NCBI RefSeq assembly: GCF_016097555.1
Contig: NW_024532771.1
Span: 1-64,000 of the forward strand
Direction of reading: 5' to 3'
From: Gigantopelta aegis
Lineage: Eukaryota; Mollusca; Gastropoda; Neomphalida; Peltospiridae
DNA length: 64,000 bases
How positions within the stretch are numbered: position 1 is the first letter of the stretch; the number at the start of each line of letters is the position of its first letter. The position numbers were made by a program, and so were the translations under genes. Under the pieces are notes generated by a model. The model was given only the letters and a program-made list of their open reading frames with translations, had not been told where the DNA came from and made no database searches. This document shows, piece after piece, positions 22,093-33,400 of the stretch.

Positions 22093-25009
22093 ATGTCTGA
22101 CAATCCTACAAGATGTACTACTACTCTACAGTAGATAGTCCTAGACTGTCTAACAGACCTACTGAGTCTGAACTAATGGAACTACTTGAACCATTAGTAG
22201 AGTGGGAAAAATTTGCTATTTTTCTACCAAAGATATCATCTACAATGATAAAGAAGATTGAAAATGATTACTCATCAAACTGATCTTCGAAAATTAGCTC
22301 TCTTTTCAAAGTGGCTCAGAGTTGACTCTTATGCTACCTGGGCTAAAGTAATTGTTGCCCTATCAAAAGCTAATGAACACTATCTAGTCTCAAAAGTACA
22401 AGAAAACCTTATTACTACCATACCACCAGTAGATCACTATCAAGGTGAGAGTATAATGATGAAAAGATATATTTATATGAGTATCTTATTCTGTTGTAGG
22501 TACATACAATCAAGATGACACATTAACTGAAACTGATGATAAAGAAAGTAAACAACACAAACAAGGCAATATTCATTCAGCACAGCATTGTCAAACCCTA
22601 GGGAGCCATAGTGAAACTGAAATAAAACCAGTAGATTCCAATCAAGGTGAGTGCATTGGATTTATTAAAGATGGTTATGAGCGTCGTTATCTGTATTATT
22701 TAGGTACACACAGTAAAGATGTTAAATTAATTGATAGTGCACTGAAAAAAGATGACAATCAATCCAGTGCTACAGTAGCAGATGAACACATCAAAATGAA
22801 CAAGAAAATAATAGAAATTAGTTCTAAAGATCAAGTTGCAACAGAGCTGAAAAGACTTGTAGACAAATTTACATCTTTAGTATGTAAAATGTTAAGTCAT
22901 CTTGAAGAGATGGTAAAAATTAATAAATGTAAATTAATTGACATAGCAAGACATATTAAATTACTACCCTGGCTATCTGAAGAAAAGGAACTGGACAAAT
23001 TGATTGAAGTTACAACCATTGATGAATTGTTTGTTGAAATAGAGCCTTACTACTGCTTTCTTAGTAACTGTGAATTAATAGAGAGCATTGTTAATACATT
23101 CCTCCCTGAAAGTGACCTACAAACTGAATTTGCCAAGTATTTGGAAGAACTTGAAGTATTTGATAAATCGTCTGAACTACAACACATCCAGAGTGCTATT
23201 GAAGAAGCACTGATACCAAATCATGAAATTACTGAGACGACTTGCAAAGTAGAGATCAAATTACAAAGAAGATGTGGAGAATGACATTAGACATTTTTTC
23301 GTAAGCTTATAAATTACCTTTTTCCTATGATGGACAATGTTTTTAGTCATATTTACATCAAACAAGGATGTATTTGTGTTAGTTTTTCTTGCACCTCGCT
23401 CACAATCACAACTTCTCATACAACTGGCTACTGAAAAACAGAGTTTATGCATCAAGTTTGGTATTTTCAAAATAATAATAAATGAGCAAACCATCTTAAT
23501 GGAAGAAGAGGATGTAACATTTACCTTTGAACAATCACTACTTCAAGCAGCAAAAGCTGGTGATAATAATATTGTTACAATACTACTGGAGTTAGGAGCC
23601 AATATTGACTACCAGAATAAAGGGGGAGGAACAGCACTAATGTTTGCAAGTAGAACGACCATTACCAAGTTGTTGAGCTTCTACTTAAAGAAAATGCTGA
23701 TCTTAATCTTCAAGACCAAGAAGGTTGGACTGCTTTAATGTTTGCCAGTAAGAATGGTCATTACCAAGTTGTTCAGCTTCTGTCTCCAAGAAAACACTGA
23801 TCCCAGTCTTCAAACACTAGAAGGTTTGACTGCATTAATATTTGCAAGTGGAAATGGCCATTACCAAGTTGTTGAGCTTCTTCTCAATAAAGAAAATGCT
23901 GATCCTAATATTCAAACACAAGAAGGTTGGACTTCATTAATATTTGCAAGTGGAAATGGCCATTACCAAGTTGTTGAGCTTTTCTCAAAGCAATTGCTGA
24001 TCCTATATTCAAACACAAGAAGGTTGGACTTCATTAATTTTTTGCAAGTGTGAATGGTCATTACCGAGTCGTTGACCTTCTTCTCAAAGAAAGTGCTAAT
24101 CCTAATCTTCAGGATCATAATGGTTTGACTGCTTTAATGTTTGCCAGTCTGGATGGCCATTACCAAGTTGTTGAGTTTCTTCTTAAACAAAATGCAGATC
24201 CTAATCTTCAAACACAAAAAGGTTCAACTGCATTGACATTCGCAAGTGTGAATGGCCATTACCAAGTCATCGAGCTTCTTCTCAAAGAAAAAGCTGATCC
24301 AAATCTTCAGGACCAAGAAGGTTGGACTGCCTTAATTTTTGCCAGTCATATTGGTGATCACCAAGTTGTTGAGCTTCTTCTTAAAGAAAATGCTGATCCC
24401 AATCTTCAAGCACAAAATGGTTGGACTGCTTTAATGTTTGCCAGTCAGAATGGCCATTATCGAGTTGTTGAGCTTCTTCTCAAAGAAAATGCTGATCCTA
24501 ATCTTCAAGACCAAGAATGTTGGACAGCATCAACAGTTGCTAGTCAGAATGATCATCTTGAAATAGCTCATTTATTAGAAAAGTACATTGATCCCAGTAG
24601 TAGTTCTTGTAAAGAATTAGACCATTCAATAAACCAACCAATAGAAATTACCAGCTCTGATATTTTAATACCTGATCAACAGACAGAAGAACCTAATAAA
24701 CAACTACAAAATATAAGACAACAGAGTCTGTAGTTGAACAAGATGTCCTTCCACACTCAACTATCCACTCCTCATCACTAAGCAGTCTTTCCAATATCAT
24801 TTAATAAAATCTATTTAAACAACCATTTCATACTTTTAAAGATACAAAGAAGAAAGAGAACAGAAATGACAAATTGACAATTTGGAACAGACACAACTTC
24901 AACAACATAACTCTACATTGATCCAGGTACCATTGCATATTTTAAGAAAGAAGTTGAAGAAGACACAAGAAAAGATAATGTTATAAAAAAGAATATTGTA
25001 AACAAATAA
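22093..25009 (+). CDS. Death-domain/ankyrin-repeat gene C, few breaks
   Basis: Exon 1 (22093-22444) encodes the Death domain, with the W in LFSKWLRVDSYATW intact. Exon 2 is 22500-22646 and exon 3 is 22704-25009; all junctions are phase 1. In exon 3 the frame runs from the acceptor through the Met at 22796 to about 23284 (helical region with YYCFL, then VEIKLQRRCG). The alpha/beta region, about 11 rather diverged ankyrin units and the basic tail follow. Small breaks: a missing C near 22130, an extra A near 22276, a missing G in the run at 23276-23278, and others near 23660, 23785, 24000 and 24715. Most are one base in a homopolymer. This is the shortest and least repetitive copy, so it is the best guide to the family's exon structure. 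It could be a working gene seen through sequencing error. Confidence 0.75.
23520..24590 (+). repeat. Ankyrin array of gene C, about 11 units
   Basis: 99-bp units with clear divergence between neighbours (VNGHYRVVDLLLKESANPN, IGDHQVVELLL and others). The long open stretch 24050-24733 covers the last seven and the start of the tail. Confidence 0.88.
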
Positions 25010-25411
25010 TTGTTATTATTAACATGTTTTGTTTTGTGTTTGGCAAAATCACAAAATAATAATTATCACAAAAATAGTGTAATATTAAGGCTTTTAATTA
25101 TATCTATGTATAATTATATCAATGCATAAAATAAATATATAATATAATAAACAAATGTTTATTGCAAAATAATATATAATATAATAAACAAATGTTTATT
25201 GCATGTTTCTTATATACGAATGATAAAACTATGACATTATATATGTTGAAATATTGTATAAAAGGTTTCTATATACAACAACATCATGCTAATGATAGGA
25301 CACGATTTTATTGATTTATAATACTGCAATTGCTATATAGACTTGATAATGGCTTTCTGACTGGTAAACATTAAATGATAGAAGAAGAGATATATAATAA
25401 ATACTTATAAT
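25010..25411 (+). other. 3' flank of gene C
   Basis: Matches the flank of gene D (35896-36255) up to ATAAATACTTA. In D another 2 kb follows before the 2.7 kb repeat, while in C the repeat starts at once. A 50-bp direct duplication near 25130-25200 is specific to C. Confidence 0.65.
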
Positions 25412-25419
25412 CAGATTAA

Positions 25420-25895
25420 AACCCTGAATGGGCATGACCATACACTATCCCTAGACACATGTCCATGTTCTTATACTAGACATGGGACTGAAATTATAGA
25501 AATAAAGATAAAAAATATCTATATGCATGACATAACAGTAACAATCAATCAACAGAGACAACGAGGAAAGACTGTTAACTATTTGATAGTGAACTTCAAC
25601 AAGTCAGACTGTACTAGAGAGCTGGCTATAGTGAGTTAATTATCTCAAACTGTTTACTAGTATAGAGTATAGAGTATTGTTTGCCTCCAACTACTTGTAC
25701 AGGATATCAAGAAACTGGATGGGATACATACAGATCAGAAAGAATGTATAATGGGTGTCACTCTCCAAATCAAAGAGCTTACTCTCTGTATAGTAAAACT
25801 AAATGACACATAATGGTATATACTATGAGCAGTAGATTCACATTTAAAACAATAACATGTCTGAATGCAAATCTACAATTTTCATTAATGGCTAA
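25420..25895 (+). pseudogene. Unassigned Cys-containing reading frame, copy 1
   Basis: Homologous to 38245-38764. It encodes LNGHDHTLSLDTCPCSYTR, then a Lys/Ile-rich stretch, then TTCTGYQETGWDTYRS and a GKSTIFING-like end, with breaks. I do not recognise the family. Both copies are interrupted. Confidence 0.4.
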
Positions 25896-26904
25896 CATTT
25901 ACGAAATGTAAAGTTTTTCAACAAACTTTAATTAGAACCAAAATGGATGCATGAAATGATTGATACATTTAAAATATAGAATTTTAAAGCTAACGCTGGC
26001 AGATCTGAGTCCATTGAGCTAGTACTCTATACTCTATGATAGCTGTCTCCTACATACATAGGCTAGTTTCACTTATTTGTAATGTATATATTAATATGCA
26101 ACTGTTCAATCTATTGTTGTTTTATAATTGCTGAAAATGGTTGGAAAAATGCTCATGCAGACTCAGAAATACAATAGAAACAATGAGGCAATAGTTCTAC
26201 AATATACCTGTGCTTGAAATGAGGCACAGTTGATATTGCAGTAGGTGTGAGCAACTGTGAGTACACTAGTACAGGCCAAAGTTAATGCAAAAGACAATCT
26301 TTGATTTATGTTTTGAGAGTGTAGAGTGTGACTGCTGGTTTTGCAATTTAGTTGATATGGATTATTGGAAGATATTCAGAAATATAGAATAAAGTACAAT
26401 CTAAATATCTGGTTAGAGAAAAAGTAGCTTTAATATCTTATCCACAATTATGGCAAAATAAACATTACCATTTAGACAAATGCAAAGTAATTCTAAAAAT
26501 TGATCAATTAATATTGTAAAATTAAACATCAAAAGTTGAAAATGTTCTGAAGTATTATAAACATATTTCTATTACATTTAAAAAAGGATATGTTTTGTTA
26601 TTCCAAACAAGCTTACTGACTCAATGGTGGAACTTATTATCCAGGATCTGTTGAAAACTATAATATTGACAGTGTTGTAATGATAGCACAAGAAGATCTT
26701 CAGTCAGTGAGACATTATGGATGTTGTCACCAAATATTTATTATATAGTTAGTGTTATGTTGAACTGAAATTAAAGGAACTTCCAATATGTCCTTTAATT
26801 TTGACTTTTAGCAACAACATTTACTTTACTTTGGATTGGCTGACATTCTCGTAGTTTAAATAATAAAGTTAAGATTTATTAAAAAATAAAAAAAACATGT
26901 TGTG

Positions 26905-27335
26905 TTGCCCCAACGATTCCTACTCGCTCACCACTCAGGCTTCCACTTAGGCTCCAGATTTCCTGCTATTGCTAGCTGGGACCGCCACCTGGCTTGGTAA
27001 CCCTCGTCTTCGCGAGGTAATCCTGGCTGGAGCATCGCCCTAACTTAAAACCAGCCGTACGGGATTCCAGCTCTTAGGGAATGTCGCATTCAGAACCGGG
27101 AACCACAAATACACCAGCCTCTTCTCGTTTAAAGGGAGACTACCAGCCCTATCCTAGTCGGCCTTTCGGATACTCCGTAGAGTATGCTGGTAACCATCTC
27201 AGAGGTCTGATGCATTGCAGAACGCTGGCCCACAACACAACCTATCCAAGGTGGTTTTCATTTCCTTTTATATGTACTGCAGATTTTGTCTTCATGGTCT
27301 TGTGGGGCGCGCTGTTTGTCGCCTATGAATATCAT
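26905..27335. repeat. GC-richer dispersed block, copy 1
   Basis: About 430 bp near 50 percent GC in an AT-rich setting, repeated at 39765-40207. A 100-bp part of it (27007-27110) recurs inverted at 28852-28952, so the block is a repeat in its own right. It lies just after an A-rich run. No tRNA- or rRNA-like fold is recognised, and the 85-codon open frame inside has no recognisable match. Confidence 0.75.
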
Positions 27336-28170
27336 TAAGGCTAGTTTGTGATTACCAGCGTCAGTGAGCGAACGACATCTATGAACATGATTACGATAGC
27401 ATCGATGAGACTGCTAAAAAAAATTAAAACTACTAAAATACTGTAACTTTTAATAGCCAAGAATAAAACTAGCCCTATTTAAGCAACTAGAACAACACTA
27501 CTAATTATAATAATTTTTATCATAATTATTTTAATTTTATAGGGGCTTAAAAAAATAAAAATTATTACCTAAACACTCTTCTCATTATCTAAATTTATAA
27601 CAGCTCCTTTAGTTCCTCAAGTGCTTTGGATAACTTTCTTAAGCCAATGGCTTTCGACTTACCTTGTTGTAGCTATAATTAGCTAATTATATAGGGTCAA
27701 CCTAACTGTCTATATAACAGTTAATACAAAAATGGAAATTCATGATTTTATGTCTCATTTTATAAGAAGTGATGGCATAAGTTTAAGCTTTTAAAAAAAG
27801 TCCAATGTAAAAATGTAGTGTAGTACATCAAGAGAAGCCATGTAAATATAAGTTATAAGCACAAAGTTAAAAATACCAGTCAAACAGGTTTTCAATATAA
27901 TAATTATATAATATATATTATCAGTCACAAAGGCTTAACAAACTATCAAATATCAGGACATTGTCCCTTCACAAGATCAGTGTACATTAATTGAGAAATT
28001 AATATTAGAAGTACCTGAAGATCTTACACCTAATGAAGAGAGATAAAATGAAGCCTCACCTCTTTCTTTATCTCCACTTCCAGAAGGGAGTTGACCCCTG
28101 TCCTTTATTGTCGTTATGATGTCCATATATATTTGAATGACCTAAAAATCATTTTTCTTCAGACTGACCA

Positions 28171-28454
28171 TATCAATTTAGCATTTTTACTGGCCGTAAT
28201 CCTTTGGTAAGTTTACAATTAATAATTTTTAATTGTTTGGATTTTGTACATAGACTATATCCTCTCGACCTAGAGAATGAATGTTTGAAGACTACTGTTA
28301 TTGGGTAATACACCTAATAGGTCATTGGACAATGATGGTAAGTTTTGTTATTATTACTGTTATAATAATAATTACATGGCCATGCCATGTAATTAAATAA
28401 CTATACTAGTGAGAATACATAATATACATAAAAAATATATATAATATAATACAG
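28171..28454 (+). other. Region between repeat and unknown exons
   Basis: An exon-like piece with TACATAG acceptor (28254) and a GATG/GTAAGT donor near 28337 is present, but no frame stays open across it. The rest is AT-rich. Confidence 0.3.
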
Positions 28455-28695
28455 TTTGAATGTGGATTGTCCAGATCTTATGAAAGTAATCAATCAAATC
28501 TACTACACAGTGTTGACATAATTAGAGAGGAAGAGATACAATGTCTGCCTGAAGATGATGTTTATATTACAAAGAAAGGTAGGTTTGGTTATCATGTCTG
28601 TTTTGCTTAACATTATTTATTAATGTTTGTAGAATCTAGTACACTAACTCTGATCAACAGATACAATCATCAAGTGCATATGATAGATATATCAG
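28455..28695 (+). CDS. Two exons of an unrecognised gene
   Basis: 28455-28578 (FECGLSRSYESNQ... to DDVYITKK) and 28633-28695 (SSTLTLINRYNHQVHMIDIS) are open. They are flanked by AG and GTAGGT/GTATGT and join in the same phase (1). No partner exons are found within the next kilobase. This segment is absent from the corresponding place behind gene D. Probably a fragment of a host gene; function unknown. Confidence 0.35.
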
Positions 28696-28851
28696 GTATG
28701 TTTAATATTAATACTTATCAAATTTGTTTTGTATGTAAGTAATGATCTAATGTAATAAGGTGTTAATATTAGAGATACGTAATATGTTTAATTTGGACAC
28801 TACCTCAAGCTTATATACTATAATTATAAAGAATAATATACACTGTTGTGG

Positions 28852-28952
28852 TTCCCGGTTCCTGAATGCGACATTCCCTAGAGCTGGAATCCCGTACGGC
28901 TGGTTTTAAGTTAGGGCGATGCTCCAGCCAGGATTACCTCGCGAAGACAAAG
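28852..28952 (-). repeat. Inverted end of the GC-richer block
   Basis: Reverse complement of 27007-27110 at about 97 percent by eye. It abuts the MMTAG2 relic directly, so it marks a rearrangement junction. Confidence 0.85.
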
Positions 28953-28969
28953 ATTAGAATACAATGTAA

Positions 28970-29550
28970 TCAACATTTGGATATTGTGTGGACAATGAGA
29001 TGTATTGATGATACTCAGTCACTGTCACTTATCAGATATCAGATTAATGATGTGAATGACTACATTTGTAGTAATGTCTTCTTTGTCTCTTGTCAGGTTG
29101 TGTCTGATCTGATATCATATTTGTGTCTCTTTGAAATATGTCTCTCTTTTGTCTTCTTTTATTTTTGTTTTTCTACTTTTTGTGTTTCTTTCTATTGAGA
29201 AAAAATGGACACATAAAGGTATACAATGGACATATAGATATTTACAATGGATGTATCAATAGTGCAATGGATGAACATACTTTATTTTCTTCTCTTTAGT
29301 TTTCATAATATCACTAGTATATCGAGTAGTTGTTAATTCATTAGGAGTTATAGAAGGTAATGGTTGATCTGATGATATTGATGATAACAATCTTTCACTT
29401 TCTCTGAAGTTCTCTGAAGTACAAGACGTACTTCTTTAGTTATAGATTGATCACCCTATAATTAATGGATAGATAGAACATTAAATGGACAGACTTTAGC
29501 AAGAAGATTTGACAAGCAATCTCAAAATGATTATTCCATTTTTAAGTGTT
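28970..29550 (-). pseudogene. Partial MMTAG2 copy (last two exons and their intron)
   Basis: Aligns with 41880-42690 including the lysine-rich last exon (about 29060-29210), the intron and the penultimate exon (about 29290-29462, giving a GDQS...EEVRLVL-like stretch). The lysine-rich part is reduced and interrupted, and the first four or five exons are missing. It lies in the same orientation relative to gene C as MMTAG2 does to gene D. Confidence 0.78.
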
Positions 29551-30043
29551 GTAAATTACTTAACTTATAGTAATTCTCTCACTATAGAGAATATAAATGA
29601 AGCAATAATAAAATAGACTACATTATGACATTGTTATGAAATAATTAGTTTATAAATTAACTGAAATATATACTACTAACACAATGACATCACTGGATGA
29701 ACAATAGGATAATTAAACAGAACAAACAAGTAATTAGTAAATGGTTGAGAAATATAGAGATTTAAAATACACAGGCAATCAAACAAACAGGTATATATAT
29801 AGACAGAGGTGGATAAAAGAATAATGGATATATAGTTGAATGAAGGTACAGATAAAAAGGTGGACAAGTGGCAAATATATTATAGTATTGTATAAATATA
29901 ATATACTGAATTTATTATTGTATTTTTAGAATCATCTTTATCACTAATATATTTTCCCAACATAGTTTTAATATTAAAGGTTGCCTTATGTGGCTAGTGT
30001 TGTAATAACAAAAGTACACCACTATTGGCATGTATGTTATTCC
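29551..30043 (+). other. Intergenic, no gene seen
   Basis: AT-rich sequence with TGGATATATAG-type phrases shared with 20380-20560. No exon is supported. Confidence 0.4.
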
Positions 30044-30268
30044 TACGGAAGCCGAAGGCGAGCACCTAATTTTTGTTTCGTAATTTTATAATCTGCTTTG
30101 AAATTTTTCCAAAAAATTCTAATTCCAATTCTATTTTCTATCCTTCAATGGAATATTTAACAACTAAAATCCTATATCCCCACCGTAACTGGAAACATGT
30201 CGCTTCGAAGACATCATTGAGCGATGGAAGTAGAATTGGAATTGGAATGTCCACAGTCGGCTTCCATA
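30044..30268. mobile_element. MITE-like element upstream of gene D
   Basis: 225 bp with 12-bp terminal inverted repeats TA(C/T)GGAAGCCGA at 30044-30055 and 30257-30268. A second inverted pair (AATTCCAATTCT / AGAATTGGAATT) lies inside. No coding capacity is seen. It replaces the promoter-proximal homology found upstream of B and C. Confidence 0.6.
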
Positions 30269-30413
30269 CATTCCTCATGCTAGTAACAGATAGTACCTTC
30301 TAATTTTAGAATACCGTAGAAGTTATTTATAATGATGACCATAAAAGGATATTTTAAAGGCGTTTCATTTTTATCAAGAAGCTAGGGCTATAGCTATAAT
30401 AGTGTTCCCCAAT

Positions 30414-33400
30414 ATGTCTGATAATCCTACAAGATGTACTACTACTCTACCAGTAGATAGTTCTAGACTGTCTAACAGACCTACTGAGTCTGAACTAACG
30501 GAACTACTTGAGCCATTAGTAGAGTGGCAAAAAGTTGCTATTTTTCTACCAAAAATGTCATCTGCAATGATATAAGAAGATTGAAAATGATTACTCATCA
30601 ACTGATCTTCGAAAATTAGCTCTCTTCTCTCAGAATGGCTCAAAGTTGACCCTGATGCTACCTGGGATAAAGTAATTGTTGCCCTATCAAAAGCTAATGA
30701 ACACTATCTAGTCTCAAAAGTACAAGAAAACCTTATTACCACCATATCACCAGTAGATCACTATCAAGGTAAGTGCTGTGTGTAAGGTAAGATATAAGTG
30801 TCTTCATCTGTATTATTTAGGTACAGACAGTAAAGATGTTAAATTATTTGATAGTGCACTAAAAAAAGATGACAATCAATCCAGTGCTACAGTAGCAGAT
30901 GAACACATCAAAATGAACAGAAAATAATAGAAATTAGTTCTAAAGATCAAGTTGCAACAGAGCTGAAAAGACTTGTAGACAAATTTACATCTTTAGTATG
31001 TAAAATTGTAAGTCATCTTGAAGAGATGATAAAAAGTAATAAATGTAAAATTAATTGACATAGCAAGACATATTAAATTACTACCCTGGCTATCTGAAGA
31101 AAAGGAACTGGACAAATTGATTGAAGTTACAACCATTGATGAATGTTTGTTTGAAATAGAGCCTTACTACTGCTTTCCTTAGTAACTGTGAATTAATAGA
31201 GAGCATTGTTAATACATTCCTTCCTGAAAGTGACCTACAAACTGAATTTGCCAAGTATTTAGAAGAACTTGAAGTATTTGATAAATCATCTGAACTACAA
31301 CACATCCAGAGTGCTATTGAAGAAGCAACATACCAAATCATGAAATCACCTCGTTTTTGCAAAGTAGAGATCAAATTACAAAGAAGATGTGGGAGAATGA
31401 CATTAGACATTTTTCGTAAGCTTATAAAATTATCTTTTTCCTATGATGGACAATGTTTTAGTCACATTTATATCAAACAAGGATGTATTTGTGTTATTTT
31501 TTTAATACCTCGCTCACAATCACAACTTCTCTTCAAAATTTAATCTGAGAAAAGAGAGTTCATGTATCAAGTTGGTATTTTCAAAATAATAATAAACGAA
31601 CAACCTATCTTAATAAAAGAAGAGGATATAACATTAAACTTTGAACAATCACTACTTCAAGCAGCACAAGCTGGTAATGATAATGTTGTTACAATACTAC
31701 TGGAGTTAGGAGCCAATGTTGACTACCAGAATGAAGAAGGAGGAACAGCACTAATATTTGCCAGTCACAATGGCCATTACCAAGTCCTTGAGTGTCTTCT
31801 CAAAGAAAATGCTGATCCTAATCTTTGAAAACGAGTTGGTGTGTTTAAGTGCTTTAATGATTTGCCAGTCTAAATGGCCATTACCAAGTTGTTAAGCTCC
31901 TTCTCAATAAAAAAAGCTGATCCTCACCTACAAACAAAAGAAGGTTGGACTGCATAATATTTGCCAGTGAGAATGGCCATTACCAAGTGGTAGAGCTTCT
32001 TCTCAAAGAAAATGTTGATCCTAATATTCAAACACAAGATGGTGTGACTGCTTTAATGTTTGCCAGTCTGAAATGGTCATTATCAGTTGTTGAGCTTCTA
32101 CTTAAAGAAAAATCTGATCCAAATCTTCAGGACCAAGAAGATGGACTGCTTTAATTTTTGCCAGTCAGAATGGTTATTATCAAGTTGTTGAGCTTCTTCT
32201 CAAAAGAAACGCTGATCCTCATCTTCAAACACAAGATGGTTGACTGCTGTAAATGTTTGCCAGTCAGAATGGTCATTATGAAGTTGTTTAGCTTATTCTC
32301 AGAGAAAATGCTGATCCTAATCTTCAAAGGCAAGATGGTTGGACTGCTTTAATGTTTGCAAGTCAGAATGGTCATTACCTAGTCCCGTCATTGAGCATAT
32401 TCTCCAAAAAAAGCTGATCCTAATCTTCAAAGACAAGATGGCGTGACTGCTTTAATGTTTTGCCAGTGATAATGGCCATTACCAAGTCATTGAACTTCTT
32501 CTCGAAGAAGAAAATGCTAATCCTAACCTTCAAAGACAAGATGGTTGGACTGCTTTAATGTTTGCCAGTCAGAATGATCATTTGCAAGTCATTGAGCTTC
32601 TTCTCAAAAAAAGGGCTGATCCTAATCTTCAAACACAGACAGGTTCAACTGCTTTAATGTTTGCCAGTGATAATGGAAATTTCGAAGTAGTTGAGCTTCT
32701 TCTCAAGGAAAAAGCTGATCCTAATCATCAAACACCAAAAGGATCGACTGGCTTTAATGTTTGCCAGTGATAATGGCCATTACCAAATTGTTGAGCTTCT
32801 TCTCAAAAAAAGGGCTGATCCTAATCTTCAAACACAGACAGGTTCAAACTGCTTTAATGTTTGCCAGTGATAATGGAAATTTCGAAGTAGTTGAGCTTCT
32901 TCTCAGGAAAAAGCTGATCCTAATAGTCAAACAACAAAAGGATCGACTGCTTTAATGTTTGCCAGTGATAATGGCCATTACCAAATTGTTGAGCTTCTTC
33001 TCAGTAGAAATAGTGATTTAAATCTTTCAAACACAAATTGGTTTGGACTGCTTAATGTTTGCTAGTAAGAATGGCCATTACCATGTCGTTGAGCTTCTTC
33101 TCAAAGAAGTGCTGACCCTAACCTTCAACGACAAGATGGGTGGACTGCTTTAATGTTTGCCAGTCAGAATGGTCACTATCAAGTGGTTGAGCTTCTTCTT
33201 AAAGAAAATGCTAATGCTAATCTTCAAACACAGAAAGGTTCAAGTGCTTTAATGTTTGCCAGTGATAATGGTCATTATCAAGTCATTGAGCTTCTTCTCA
33301 AAGGAAAATCTGATCCTAATTTTGAAGACCAAGAAGGTTGGACTGCTTAATGTTTGCTAGTCAGAATGGTCATTACCAAGTTGTTGAGCTTCTTCTCAAG

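Larger units (their letters stand above)
25412..28170 (+). repeat. 2.7 kb direct repeat, copy 1 (matches 38283-41042)
   Basis: Two long copies at high identity with small indels. Both begin AGATTAAAACCCTGAATGGG and end around ATGACCTAAAATCATTTT. Each contains a short unassigned reading frame near the start, an AATAAA plus A-run (about 26865-26895 in this copy), and a GC-richer block. No terminal repeats at the outer edges and no transposase are seen. The copies sit behind genes C and D, so they probably spread with the gene duplication. Confidence 0.85.

Noticed and set aside
26905-27335. Structured RNA or rRNA fragment because of its GC content
   Set aside because: I could not match it to tRNA, 5S, U-snRNA or rRNA motifs. 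It behaves as a dispersed repeat.
27081-27338. 85-codon open frame in the GC-rich block as a gene
   Set aside because: No recognisable family and no splice or start support. The second copy of the block does not keep it clearly open.
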